15,455 bases of DNA from an uncultured Prevotellaceae bacterium (GTDB lineage: Bacteria; Bacteroidota; Bacteroidia; Bacteroidales; Bacteroidaceae), in NCBI GenBank assembly GCA_946415695.1, contig CAMKTM010000030.1, forward strand, positions 1 through 15,455. The letters run 5' to 3'. The notes beneath the pieces are model-generated. The model was not told the origin of the DNA and did not search any database. It saw only the letters and a program-made list of their open reading frames with translations. The translations under genes were made by a program, and so were the position numbers. Of the stretch, positions 1 through 6,214 are shown piece after piece (position 1 is the stretch's first letter; each line of letters begins with the position of its first letter).

Positions 1-27
1 ACCATGCAATTGCAAGTACATGACCAT
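1..27 (-). CDS. Possible 5' end of a further cluster gene (cut by the window edge)
   Basis: An ATG at position 27 opens a frame that runs off the window, giving only nine residues (MVMYLQLHG). A purine-rich AAGGGA lies 8 nt upstream of this ATG, which is a reasonable ribosome binding site, and the gap to the stop codon of the upstream oxidoreductase is 80 nt. The same frame is also open further upstream and an internal ATG follows two codons later, so the exact start is uncertain. No function can be assigned from nine residues. By position it would be the next gene of the oxidoreductase operon. Confidence 0.3.
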
Positions 28-107
28 GCAATAAATCCCTTGTGGCGTTCGGGCAGTCTCGAAGCGTCGGGTAGGGAGTCGTTACGTCAGGGGTTGAGGG
101 ATGTGGT

Positions 108-1595
108 TCAGCAGAGGGAAAACTGTCGTGTGATGCTGTCGGGGCCGAGGAGCGCTTCGCAGGTGGTGATGGCGGTCAGCGGCACGCCGCAGAAGCCGTG
201 CAGGCCGGCGCATTGGCCGGTGAGCAGCAGGTTCGGTATCTTGGTGACGACGGGCACGAGCGAGAGTGCGGTGTTCCGCCAGTCCTTGGCGTAGCCGAAG
301 AGGGCGCCGTCCTTCGTGCCGTAGTAGTCGCGGATGGTGAGGGGCGAGGCAGTGTTGATGTCCGATACGCAGGAACGGAATCCCGGGTACATCTCTTCCA
401 TCTTCGAAAGGATGGTCTCGGCGCATGTGTGCTTCCAAAGGCTGTAGTCGGCCGGCCGATGGCCAAGTGTGGTGTCTGCCCACTGAGACACTTCGTGCCA
501 CAGCATTGGTGCAGCGATGATCATCTTCTGGCTGTAAGCTCCTTGGTCGGGCATTGGCGGCGTCATGAAGAAGGCGGCATCGCCGAAGGGATTCGCGGCG
601 CTCCAAACGCCGTCGTAGCGCGATATGTAATAGCCGGAATAGGGAAGATAAGGGAAGGTCTCGGGTTTCAGTTTCAGGTAGAGAAGGAAGGCGGAATGCG
701 TGCTGGGGATTTGCTGCAGTCGCATTCTGTAGGCACGTGGCAGCGCCCTGGGGTCGTCGAAGAGAGGCAGCAGGGCGCAGGGATGGATGGCGGAGACGTA
801 GCGGTCGGCGCTGTAGTGCCGTCCCTTTCGGGTGGTGACACCGGTGATGCCCCTGCCTTCGGTGTGGATGTGCTGCACGGGGTCGCCGGTGACGACGGTG
901 CCGCCATGCGCCCTGATGCTGTCGCAAAGCGTCTCGGCAAACTGCTGTGTGCCTCCCGCAAAGCGGTAGAGCCCGCCCAGGTGGAGGACGGAGATTGTGG
1001 CATGGATGTAGGCGGGCGTCATGTCGGCCTGTCCTCCGTAGAGCGGGTTCAGGTAGGCTGCCACCTGCCGGAGCCGTGGGTCGGTGATGTATTTAGCAAT
1101 GAAGGCGTCGGCTGCCATGTTGAACTCCTCGGAATGCGAGAAAAGGGTGCGTGAGGCGGGACGGAGGTGGAAGAGGTCCATCTCATCGACGATGCTGTAC
1201 ATGGCTTCGACGTAGCGCTCGATGTGCTGTCGCTGGTGGGGAAAGTCAGCCGACAGCGAGTCCACGAACTGCGCTCTGCCCGATGCTATCTGATAGTAGT
1301 GCCTGTCCTCTGCGAAGTACAGTTTGTCGATGCATTCCGCGGGCATCGGCTCCACTTGCATCTTGTCCCAGATGCCGAGCCACTGGCAGAGACGCCTGAT
1401 GCTTGCGCCCTCCTGCAGCCCTCCTGCGACATGCATCCCTGTGTCGAAGACCTCTCCGAAGCGGGTGAAGCTTTGCAGCCCTCCGCCTGCTGTCGCGTTT
1501 TTTTCCAGGACGGTCACTTCCAGACCCTCCTTCGCGAGGATGGCTCCGGCGAAGAGCCCTCCCAGTCCTCCGCCTATGATGAGAATGTGCTGCAT
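108..1595 (-). CDS. CrtI-like FAD-dependent oxidoreductase (second of a tandem pair)
   Basis: A 495-residue flavoprotein of the phytoene desaturase/carotenoid isomerase (CrtI/CrtISO) type. The N-terminus has the dinucleotide-binding fold, with GGGLGG at residues 8-13 and the ribose-binding Glu31 ending the second strand (VTVLEK), followed by AGGGLQSF. The C-terminus has the closing FAD motif LLLTGQ (Gly460-Gln461) with GFCGVPLTAITTCEALL after it. I chose the start at 1595 (MQHILIIGGG) because the Rossmann motif then falls where the family has it; an in-frame ATG at 1622 would add nine low-complexity residues. It overlaps the end of the preceding oxidoreductase gene by 22 nt, so translational coupling is likely. 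In carotenoid pathways these enzymes desaturate, isomerise or reduce polyenes. Here the substrate is unknown; a role on the polyketide polyene is inference from the neighbours. Confidence 0.88.
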   Translation of the reverse strand: MQHILIIGGGLGGLFAGAILAKEGLEVTVLEKNATAGGGLQSFTRFGEVFDTGMHVAGGLQEGASIRRLCQWLGIWDKMQVEPMPAECIDKLYFAEDRHYYQIASGRAQFVDSLSADFPHQRQHIERYVEAMYSIVDEMDLFHLRPASRTLFSHSEEFNMAADAFIAKYITDPRLRQVAAYLNPLYGGQADMTPAYIHATISVLHLGGLYRFAGGTQQFAETLCDSIRAHGGTVVTGDPVQHIHTEGRGITGVTTRKGRHYSADRYVSAIHPCALLPLFDDPRALPRAYRMRLQQIPSTHSAFLLYLKLKPETFPYLPYSGYYISRYDGVWSAANPFGDAAFFMTPPMPDQGAYSQKMIIAAPMLWHEVSQWADTTLGHRPADYSLWKHTCAETILSKMEEMYPGFRSCVSDINTASPLTIRDYYGTKDGALFGYAKDWRNTALSLVPVVTKIPNLLLTGQCAGLHGFCGVPLTAITTCEALLGPDSITRQFSLC

Positions 1596-3055
1596 AAGGG
1601 TGTGGGTATGAGTTCTTGACAAGTGACGATGGTTCCGACGAGGACGCCCATCATGCCGTGGGAATTAACGTTCTGTCCGGCGAGGAAGAGGTTCGGTATG
1701 CGGGTTCGGTACGGCACTCGGCCGGCCGGTCCCAAGGCGATGTCTTTCGCCACGCCGTACATCGAACCGCCTTCCGTGCCTGTGTAATCAAGGTAGGTGA
1801 GGGGCGTGGAGGTGTAATAACTTTCGATAGCGGCGGCAAAGCCGGGCTGGTGCTTCTCAACCTCCTGGATGAGGCGCTCGGCATGACGGCGCTTGAAAGC
1901 TTCGTAGTCTGCTCCGCGATGCCCAACGGTCGTCCCCGTCCATCTTGCCACGTCGCTCATGTTCATGTACGACAGCACCACGCCGCCTCGGGCAAAGCGG
2001 GGCGCGTCCTCGTGGCAATGGTGCATGTAGAGGAACCCTCTCGGCCAGTCGCCTTCCGTGTAGTGCTCGCAGTCCCAAGGCGTCGTGCCTCGGTAGCCGT
2101 AGTAATTGGTGTTGAGGTACGGCATGGTGTTCTCTTTGAACTTGACATAAAGGGAGAAGCAGCCGATGGTGTTCGGGATGCTTGCCAGGCGTCTGCGGAA
2201 TGCCGGTCGGATGAGCTTTGTGTCCAGAATCTCCAGGAGGCGGGCGGGATGGATGGTGCTGATGATGTGGTCGGCAGGGAAGAAGCATTGGTCGTCCGTC
2301 TCAACGCCGATGGCTTTCGTGTCGTCAAGGCAGATGCGGCTCACCTTTTTCCGTACGAGAACCTGTCCCCCCATCTTTCGGATGGAGCCGGCAAGCGACG
2401 TGGCAATGGCGTCGCTCCCGCCTACGACCCGGAAGGCGCTCTGGTTGTAGAAGTCCATGATGAAGGCGTGATGGGCAAACGGCGTCTTGTCGCGCTCTGC
2501 AGCATATAGGGGGAGATTTCCCGCAAGAACATTCTTGAGCAGCTCGTCGTGGAAAAGTTCGTCGAGCACCTCGTTGATGCTTCGCGTCTGGTATTCGGTG
2601 TTTGCCGCCAAGTCGCGCTCGTCGGAAGTCAGGGAATTGAGGGTGGATGCGGAAGCGATGCGCTGCACGATGTCGGCATAGCGCCGCAAGTTGTCCTTCT
2701 CCTTCGGGAAGTAGCCGCCCAATTGTTCGATGAAAGCCTCTTTGCCGTTGGGGATGCGGAAAAGCTCGCCAGCAAAGCTGATGGTGTCGTAGCCGTCTGC
2801 ATCGAGCGCATTGAGGCGCACCGTGTCCGTCAGTTCCAGGAGGCGCATCATGCGGTGCATGGTCTGTCCCTCCGCAGCACTGCCGATGAAGTGCATGCCC
2901 GTCTCGAACTTGACGCCTCCGCGAGAGAAACATTGCAGGCAGCCGCCTATTTGCGCTCCCTGCTCAAGGACGGTCACTTCGAAACCTTGCTTCTGGAGGA
3001 TAAAACCGCAGGAGAGTCCGCCCAGCCCTGAACCTATGACAATGACCTTAGACAT
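1574..3055 (-). CDS. CrtI-like FAD-dependent oxidoreductase (first of a tandem pair)
   Basis: A 493-residue flavoprotein paralogous to its downstream neighbour. The N-terminus has GSGLGG at residues 8-13, Glu31 at the end of VTVLEQ, and IGGCLQCFSRGG next. The C-terminal FAD motif LFLAGQ ends at Gln461, the same position as in the neighbour. The two share many short blocks (DTGMH/ETGMH, TTLGHR/TTVGHR, PLT followed by YGT or YTGT), which supports an old tandem duplication. The start codon lies inside the end of the glycosyltransferase/acyltransferase gene with an 8-nt overlap (ATGTCTAA), a classic coupling arrangement. The CrtI/CrtISO/retinol-saturase family acts on conjugated polyenes at the membrane. 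The actual substrate and direction (desaturation, isomerisation or saturation) cannot be read from the sequence. Confidence 0.9.
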   Translation of the reverse strand: MSKVIVIGSGLGGLSCGFILQKQGFEVTVLEQGAQIGGCLQCFSRGGVKFETGMHFIGSAAEGQTMHRMMRLLELTDTVRLNALDADGYDTISFAGELFRIPNGKEAFIEQLGGYFPKEKDNLRRYADIVQRIASASTLNSLTSDERDLAANTEYQTRSINEVLDELFHDELLKNVLAGNLPLYAAERDKTPFAHHAFIMDFYNQSAFRVVGGSDAIATSLAGSIRKMGGQVLVRKKVSRICLDDTKAIGVETDDQCFFPADHIISTIHPARLLEILDTKLIRPAFRRRLASIPNTIGCFSLYVKFKENTMPYLNTNYYGYRGTTPWDCEHYTEGDWPRGFLYMHHCHEDAPRFARGGVVLSYMNMSDVARWTGTTVGHRGADYEAFKRRHAERLIQEVEKHQPGFAAAIESYYTSTPLTYLDYTGTEGGSMYGVAKDIALGPAGRVPYRTRIPNLFLAGQNVNSHGMMGVLVGTIVTCQELIPTPLCSTFSS

Positions 3056-4559
3056 CCTGCTCTAAACGGTTTGCTATTTCGGCATATCGGTGTTTGTAGT
3101 ACTTCCGGAGATTGTTGGCTCGCTCCCTTAATGTCTGACCGTACGACGCCTGCATCTCTTCCGGGCTGATGCGTTTGTCTATCTCAATCCTGATAGGCCA
3201 TTTATGGAGGTGCTTGTCTTCCTTGGGCAAAGCCTTCCCTGCTCCATACAATATGAAGGGAAGGACATCGACGTTCAGCTCTTCGGCCAAGTAGAAGGCT
3301 CCCTGATGGAAGCGCGAAATGGAGCAGTCCGGCGAACGTGTCCCTTCGGGATATATGGCGATGCTGTAGCCTCTATCGATAAGTGAACGCAGCTTCGGCA
3401 GCAAGGCATCCATGCCTTCCGAGACGGGATAGAACTCGGCGTGACGAATGATGTAGCCGTAGAAAGGATTGTTCCAAACCCAATCCTTCGTCAGCACGAC
3501 AAGCTTAGGTGTGTGCATCAGCATGGTCATCAGGTCGAGATGGGACTGATGGTTGGAGATGATGATGGCAGGCTTTTGGAAGTCTTCATTATGCGGATTG
3601 CCGATGGAGAACTTGACGCCCGGAATGCCGTGCCATACCGTGACGAACTTTGCAAAGCCCCACAGCATTTTGTGGATGCCCATTTGCTTCTTTTCCACAT
3701 CTCGCACAAACGTCAGCCAGAGCATTGCTGCCGGCGTGATGATAAAGAAGATGGAGATGAGGAAGAAGAGCAAGGAATAGGTGGTGCGAAGGAACGTCAT
3801 CAGGCCTCGCCAGATGGCAAGCGGCAGTCCATAGACGACGGCCAAGGCGCAAAGCACCGTGTTGAGGACGAAGATGCGCGAGAAGTCGAGGGCTGGCCGG
3901 AAGTGCGACACGCGCTTTTCGGGCGAGGGGTAAAAGACGTTTACGGGTGTCGAGATGAGCTCGATGCCGTGCCACGAGGAAAAGACGAGCAGCTCGAGCT
4001 CTGCTTCGTAGCGGGAGGTGAGCAGCGAAAGTCCGTAGAGCTTTTTCAGCGGGTAAAGGCGAAAGCCGGTCTGTGTGTCCCAAAGGAAGTGGCCTGTCTG
4101 CACTGCAAACCAGAAGTTGCTGAAGGCATTTGCGAACTTGCTTCCGGCGCTTCGTTCCGCTTTGTCGAGCCCTTTGCGCTGCCCAACGATGAGTGCTCCG
4201 GGATGCTTCTGGTTGACGTGAAGCAGGTGGGGGATGTCCTCGGGGAAGTGCTGTCCGTCGGCATCTATCGTGATGGCGTAGGCAAAGCCCATTTCGAGCG
4301 CCTTGCGGAAGCCTCGTTTCAAGGCTGTTCCCTTGCCTTCGTTCTTCTCGTAGGCAACGATGGTGATGCCTTCGATGCTGCGAAGGATGTCGAGCGTGCC
4401 GTCGGTGCAGCCGTCCGATACGACGATGACATCGAAGCATTGTGCAAGTGTGCGCTGCACGACGTCGGCTATTGTTCCCGCATTGTTGTATGTAGGAATG
4501 ACCACGCAGATGCCTCTGTCGCGAAGCGTCTGTTTAGTTGGCGATGAATGTCCCGGCAT
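3048..4559 (-). CDS. Bifunctional glycosyltransferase family 2 / PlsC-type acyltransferase
   Basis: About 503 residues with two enzymes in one chain. Residues about 17-240 are a GT-A glycosyltransferase of family 2: ICVVIPTYNN, the SDGCTDGT block, the metal-binding DADGQH near residue 100, and QTGFR as the acceptor-side motif. One or two hydrophobic segments (about 228-285) then lead to a lysophospholipid acyltransferase domain with NHQSHLD near 335-341 (NHX4D catalytic motif) and PEGTRS near 403-408. The GT resembles dolichyl-phosphate-mannose-type enzymes. Fused GT/AT proteins are a recognised part of aryl-polyene and flexirubin gene clusters, where they are thought to join the polyene acid to a lipid head group. 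The start overlaps the end of the LolA-like gene by 26 nt and the stop overlaps the next oxidoreductase by 8 nt. Both motif sets look intact, so both halves are probably active. Confidence 0.9.
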   Translation of the reverse strand: MPGHSSPTKQTLRDRGICVVIPTYNNAGTIADVVQRTLAQCFDVIVVSDGCTDGTLDILRSIEGITIVAYEKNEGKGTALKRGFRKALEMGFAYAITIDADGQHFPEDIPHLLHVNQKHPGALIVGQRKGLDKAERSAGSKFANAFSNFWFAVQTGHFLWDTQTGFRLYPLKKLYGLSLLTSRYEAELELLVFSSWHGIELISTPVNVFYPSPEKRVSHFRPALDFSRIFVLNTVLCALAVVYGLPLAIWRGLMTFLRTTYSLLFFLISIFFIITPAAMLWLTFVRDVEKKQMGIHKMLWGFAKFVTVWHGIPGVKFSIGNPHNEDFQKPAIIISNHQSHLDLMTMLMHTPKLVVLTKDWVWNNPFYGYIIRHAEFYPVSEGMDALLPKLRSLIDRGYSIAIYPEGTRSPDCSISRFHQGAFYLAEELNVDVLPFILYGAGKALPKEDKHLHKWPIRIEIDKRISPEEMQASYGQTLRERANNLRKYYKHRYAEIANRLEQDV

Positions 4560-5139
4560 TGATGGGTTTGTTGATGCTAATGTTTTGCAGTTCGATAGTT
4601 GTGTGGTCGCCGCTCTTCTCGTGCATTTCCACCTCTGTCACCGTTGATTGCTTAAGGTCGAAGTGCAGGATGAGTTTCGTGTATATCCGCTTGATGTCCT
4701 TTCTCAACGGAAGGAGGGTTGCCACATATTCTGTCGGTGTCTCCTTTGCCGTCACTTGGAATGCCTTGCTGTCTGTCAGGCATTTGCCGGCCACGCTGTT
4801 CATTATCATCCGTGCCATCTCCCCGATGAATTTGTTCTTTTGCCCCTTGTCTCCGTTCCTCAGGCGAGCGTCGGTGCCGTTCAGGATGAGCGTGCTGCTG
4901 CTGGGCGTGGTGTATTCCCAACGGAGCTTGTCGGGCTGCTGGCACGACATCTTGCCCTTCGACACCATTCCTTCTGCCAGCAGCTTCGAGTGTTTCGTCT
5001 GTGTGAAGTCGCACTGGACGGTTTTTATCTTCTCGGCAGCGGAAGCCATCTCCTTTATTATCTTCTGCTCGCTTGTCTGTTGTGCCAGCAGAGGAATGGA
5101 GATTAGGGAAACTATGATTGAAAGTATTATTCGTCTCAT
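4534..5139 (-). CDS. LolA-like outer-membrane lipoprotein carrier protein
   Basis: A 201-residue exported protein. The start at 5139 (MRRIILSIIVSLISIPLLAQ) gives a clean signal peptide ending near residue 20; an in-frame ATG at 5172 would add 11 residues before it and is less likely. The mature part shows LolA features: an N-terminal helix, then VQCDFTQTKHSK at about 41-52, GMVSKGKM and PDKLRWEYTTP at about 69-79. There is no lipobox, so it should be a soluble periplasmic protein. Canonical LolA ferries lipoproteins to the outer membrane. Cluster-linked LolA homologues in aryl-polyene loci are thought to carry the polyene lipid instead, and its overlap with the GT/AT gene supports that reading here. 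A housekeeping LolA is not excluded. Confidence 0.85.
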   Translation of the reverse strand: MRRIILSIIVSLISIPLLAQQTSEQKIIKEMASAAEKIKTVQCDFTQTKHSKLLAEGMVSKGKMSCQQPDKLRWEYTTPSSSTLILNGTDARLRNGDKGQKNKFIGEMARMIMNSVAGKCLTDSKAFQVTAKETPTEYVATLLPLRKDIKRIYTKLILHFDLKQSTVTEVEMHEKSGDHTTIELQNISINKPINAGTFIAN

Positions 5140-5156
5140 CTCACATTTACCATATA

Positions 5157-5185
5157 ATGTACAATTTAGCAATGTACAATGTACT
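5157..5185. repeat. AATGTACAAT direct repeat in the leader of the LolA-like gene
   Basis: Two copies of AATGTACAAT (from 5157 and from 5171) are spaced 14 nt apart, and the second continues as GTAC. Each contains the palindrome TTGTACAA or GTAC. They sit 18-46 nt upstream of the LolA-like start codon in a strongly A/T-rich stretch that ends at the G/C hairpin elements. They may be a small interspersed repeat or simply A/T-rich leader sequence. No good TANNTTTG promoter box is visible here. Confidence 0.5.
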
Positions 5186-5223
5186 ATTTATTTTACGATT
5201 TAATCATTTACAGTTTAATAATT

Positions 5224-5251
5224 CTCCCCATAGAGGGGGAGTTAGAGGGGG
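5224..5251 (-). repeat. Hairpin-plus-tail repeat, copy 1
   Basis: CTCCCC, a short loop containing ATAGA, GGGGAG, then TTAGAGGGGG. The first two arms form a 6-bp G/C stem. The tail GAGGGGG could pair with the same CTCCCC arm, so two mutually exclusive hairpins are possible. It lies in the 160-nt gap between the membrane protein gene and the LolA-like gene, 16 nt from copy 2. It belongs to the same family as the elements at 5268, 7388, 8121 and 8844. Confidence 0.75.
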
Positions 5252-5267
5252 TCTTTGGCCTTTGCTT

Positions 5268-5295
5268 CCTCCCATTAAGGGAGGGTTGGGGAGGG
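5268..5295 (-). repeat. Hairpin-plus-tail repeat, copy 2
   Basis: CCTCCC, loop ATTAA, GGGAGG, then GTTGGGGAGGG. It follows the stop codon of the 4-TM membrane protein gene by 4 nt, so in the mRNA the hairpin would sit directly at the 3' end of that coding region. It has the same layout and orientation as the other family members, with a diverged tail. Confidence 0.65.
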
Positions 5296-5299
5296 TATT

Positions 5300-5650
5300 T
5301 CACTTTGCTATGAGGTAGCACCCCGCCATGATGAGCAGTACGCCAGCCCACTTCGCGACGCTTACGTCCTCGTGGAAAACCAGCATTGCCGCTATCATCC
5401 CGAACACGTAGCTGAGCGACACCATCGGATAGGCCATGCTGAAGGGGAAGTGCTTGATGATGTAGAACCAGAGCACGGTGCCTGCACCATAGAGCAAGCC
5501 GCACAGAGCAAACTGCCAGTTCACGAGCAGCGTCCCCCAGAACTGCCAGTTCCAGCCGAACGGTTCCATCCGGACTAAGGCAAGTTTCAGGAATACTTGT
5601 CCGCCAGCAAGCAGGAGGCTCTGTATGATGGCCAATGGTAATAATTGCAT
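5300..5650 (-). CDS. Small 4-TM membrane protein of the DMT superfamily (SMR/EamA-like, ArnE/F-type)
   Basis: A 116-residue protein that is almost entirely hydrophobic, with four predicted membrane segments at about 3-22, 38-58, 66-90 and 98-114. It has the length and layout of SMR or half-EamA proteins, and AYPMVSLSYVFG in the third segment is like the AYP/S/Y signature of ArnE/ArnF flippases. I placed the start at 5650 (MQLLPLAIIQ) because a promoter at 5669-5699 would leave the alternative ATG at 5698 outside the transcript. It appears to begin its own transcription unit, separate from the ketosynthase operon by a terminator and 0.5 kb. It may flip a lipid-linked intermediate of the neighbouring pathway or be an unrelated small exporter. 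Confidence 0.82.
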   Translation of the reverse strand: MQLLPLAIIQSLLLAGGQVFLKLALVRMEPFGWNWQFWGTLLVNWQFALCGLLYGAGTVLWFYIIKHFPFSMAYPMVSLSYVFGMIAAMLVFHEDVSVAKWAGVLLIMAGCYLIAK

Positions 5651-5668
5651 GTCTCTTGAATTGCGCTG

Positions 5669-5699
5669 CAAAGGTACGAATAAGCGGGGACAATACAAA
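5669..5699 (-). promoter_or_regulatory. Bacteroidetes-type promoter of the 4-TM membrane protein gene
   Basis: On the minus strand, TTTG (5696-5699) is followed after exactly 19 nt by TACCTTTG (5669-5676). This matches the Bacteroides sigma-ABfr consensus of a -33 TTTG and a -7 TANNTTTG. Transcription would start near 5662, leaving a leader of only about 12 nt before the ATG at 5650. Confidence 0.75.
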
Positions 5700-5918
5700 A
5701 TAAAGTGCCTAATTATTTGTCTGGCAACGGAAAATATGTCCGCTTTTCGGTTGATGCAGTGGTTCGTTTTGTGTCTGTGCTGGCCATGAATTGAGGCATC
5801 GTGTCAATCGTTCGCGGGAACATGAAACCATGCTCCGGATTGAGCGGCTTGCCAAATCTTCTTTGCGAAGAATCTTTACAAAATTTCTCTTCATAGAGTG
5901 GCTGAACGGGAATGGCAG

Positions 5919-5988
5919 CGCGGCTTGCTTTCCATAAGAGCACGCCTCGTTGGCAAACAAGGCACGCTCTTATGGCAAACAAGCCACG
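5919..5988. repeat. 70-nt interrupted palindrome
   Basis: The left arm CCATAAGAGC (5932-5941) is the exact inverse of GCTCTTATGG (5966-5975). The pairing continues outward: GGCTTG (5922-5927) pairs with CAAGCC (5980-5985), and CG at 5919-5920 with CG at 5987-5988. It also continues inward, with GCCT at 5944-5947 pairing AGGC at 5960-5963 and GTT pairing AAC around a GGCA loop. A near-exact 15-nt direct repeat, GGCAAACAAG(G/C)CACG, lies at 5952 and 5974 within it. There is no U-tract on either side, so it is not an ordinary terminator. Confidence 0.7.
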
Positions 5989-6066
5989 TCGAATTGATCG
6001 TCTTCCCACATCGATTTTTGAGGAAATCTATGCTTTGATTTACGCAAAAATGCACTTTGACAATAC

Positions 6067-6074
6067 TATCTTTG
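6067..6074 (+). promoter_or_regulatory. Candidate -7 box on the plus strand
   Basis: TATCTTTG fits the Bacteroidetes -7 consensus TANNTTTG and is followed by CAC, where a start would be expected near 6080. No TTTG lies at the ideal 19-20 nt upstream; the nearest candidates are 7 and 29 nt away. A transcript from here would run about 125 nt into the terminator at 6174-6203 and has no evident coding frame. Confidence 0.35.
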
Positions 6075-6173
6075 CACGCGCTTCCGCCAAGTGTCTTTGT
6101 AATTGCTTGATTGTCAGGTGGTATTTAATTTTAGCGAATCTTTTGCATTTTTGGCTATCAAGTGCCACGGGAA

Positions 6174-6203
6174 CAAAAAAAGGCCGTCAGAGAGGGCCTT
6201 TTT
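6174..6203 (-). terminator. Rho-independent terminator of the ketosynthase operon (works in both directions)
   Basis: AAAAAGGCC (6177-6185) and GGCCTTTTT (6195-6203) form a 9-bp stem around a 9-nt loop. On the minus strand the stem is followed by a run of seven T. On the plus strand it ends in five T, so it can stop transcription from either side. It lies 12 nt after the ketosynthase stop codon. Confidence 0.88.
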
Positions 6204-6214
6204 GCGAAGTTTCT

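Larger units (their letters stand above)
5700..6173. other. Gene-free stretch between two transcription units
   Basis: About 470 nt between the terminator of the ketosynthase operon and the promoter of the membrane protein gene. No open frame in it looks like a real protein: two overlapping minus-strand frames (98 and 83 codons, 5709-6009) have no recognisable motif and run through the palindrome at 5919-5988. It contains that palindrome and a TANNTTTG box on the plus strand at 6067. The rest shows nothing I recognise. Confidence 0.6.

Noticed and set aside
198..4547. Long open frames on the plus strand opposite the oxidoreductase and glycosyltransferase genes
   Set aside because: They mirror well-supported genes on the minus strand, and their translations show no known domains; G+C-rich coding DNA often leaves such open antisense frames.
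5140..5172. Longer start (ATG at 5172) for the LolA-like protein
   Set aside because: It would place 11 polar residues before a well-formed signal peptide.
5709..6009. Two overlapping minus-strand frames of 98 and 83 codons
   Set aside because: No signal peptide, domain or motif, both run through the large palindrome, and neither has a convincing ribosome binding site.
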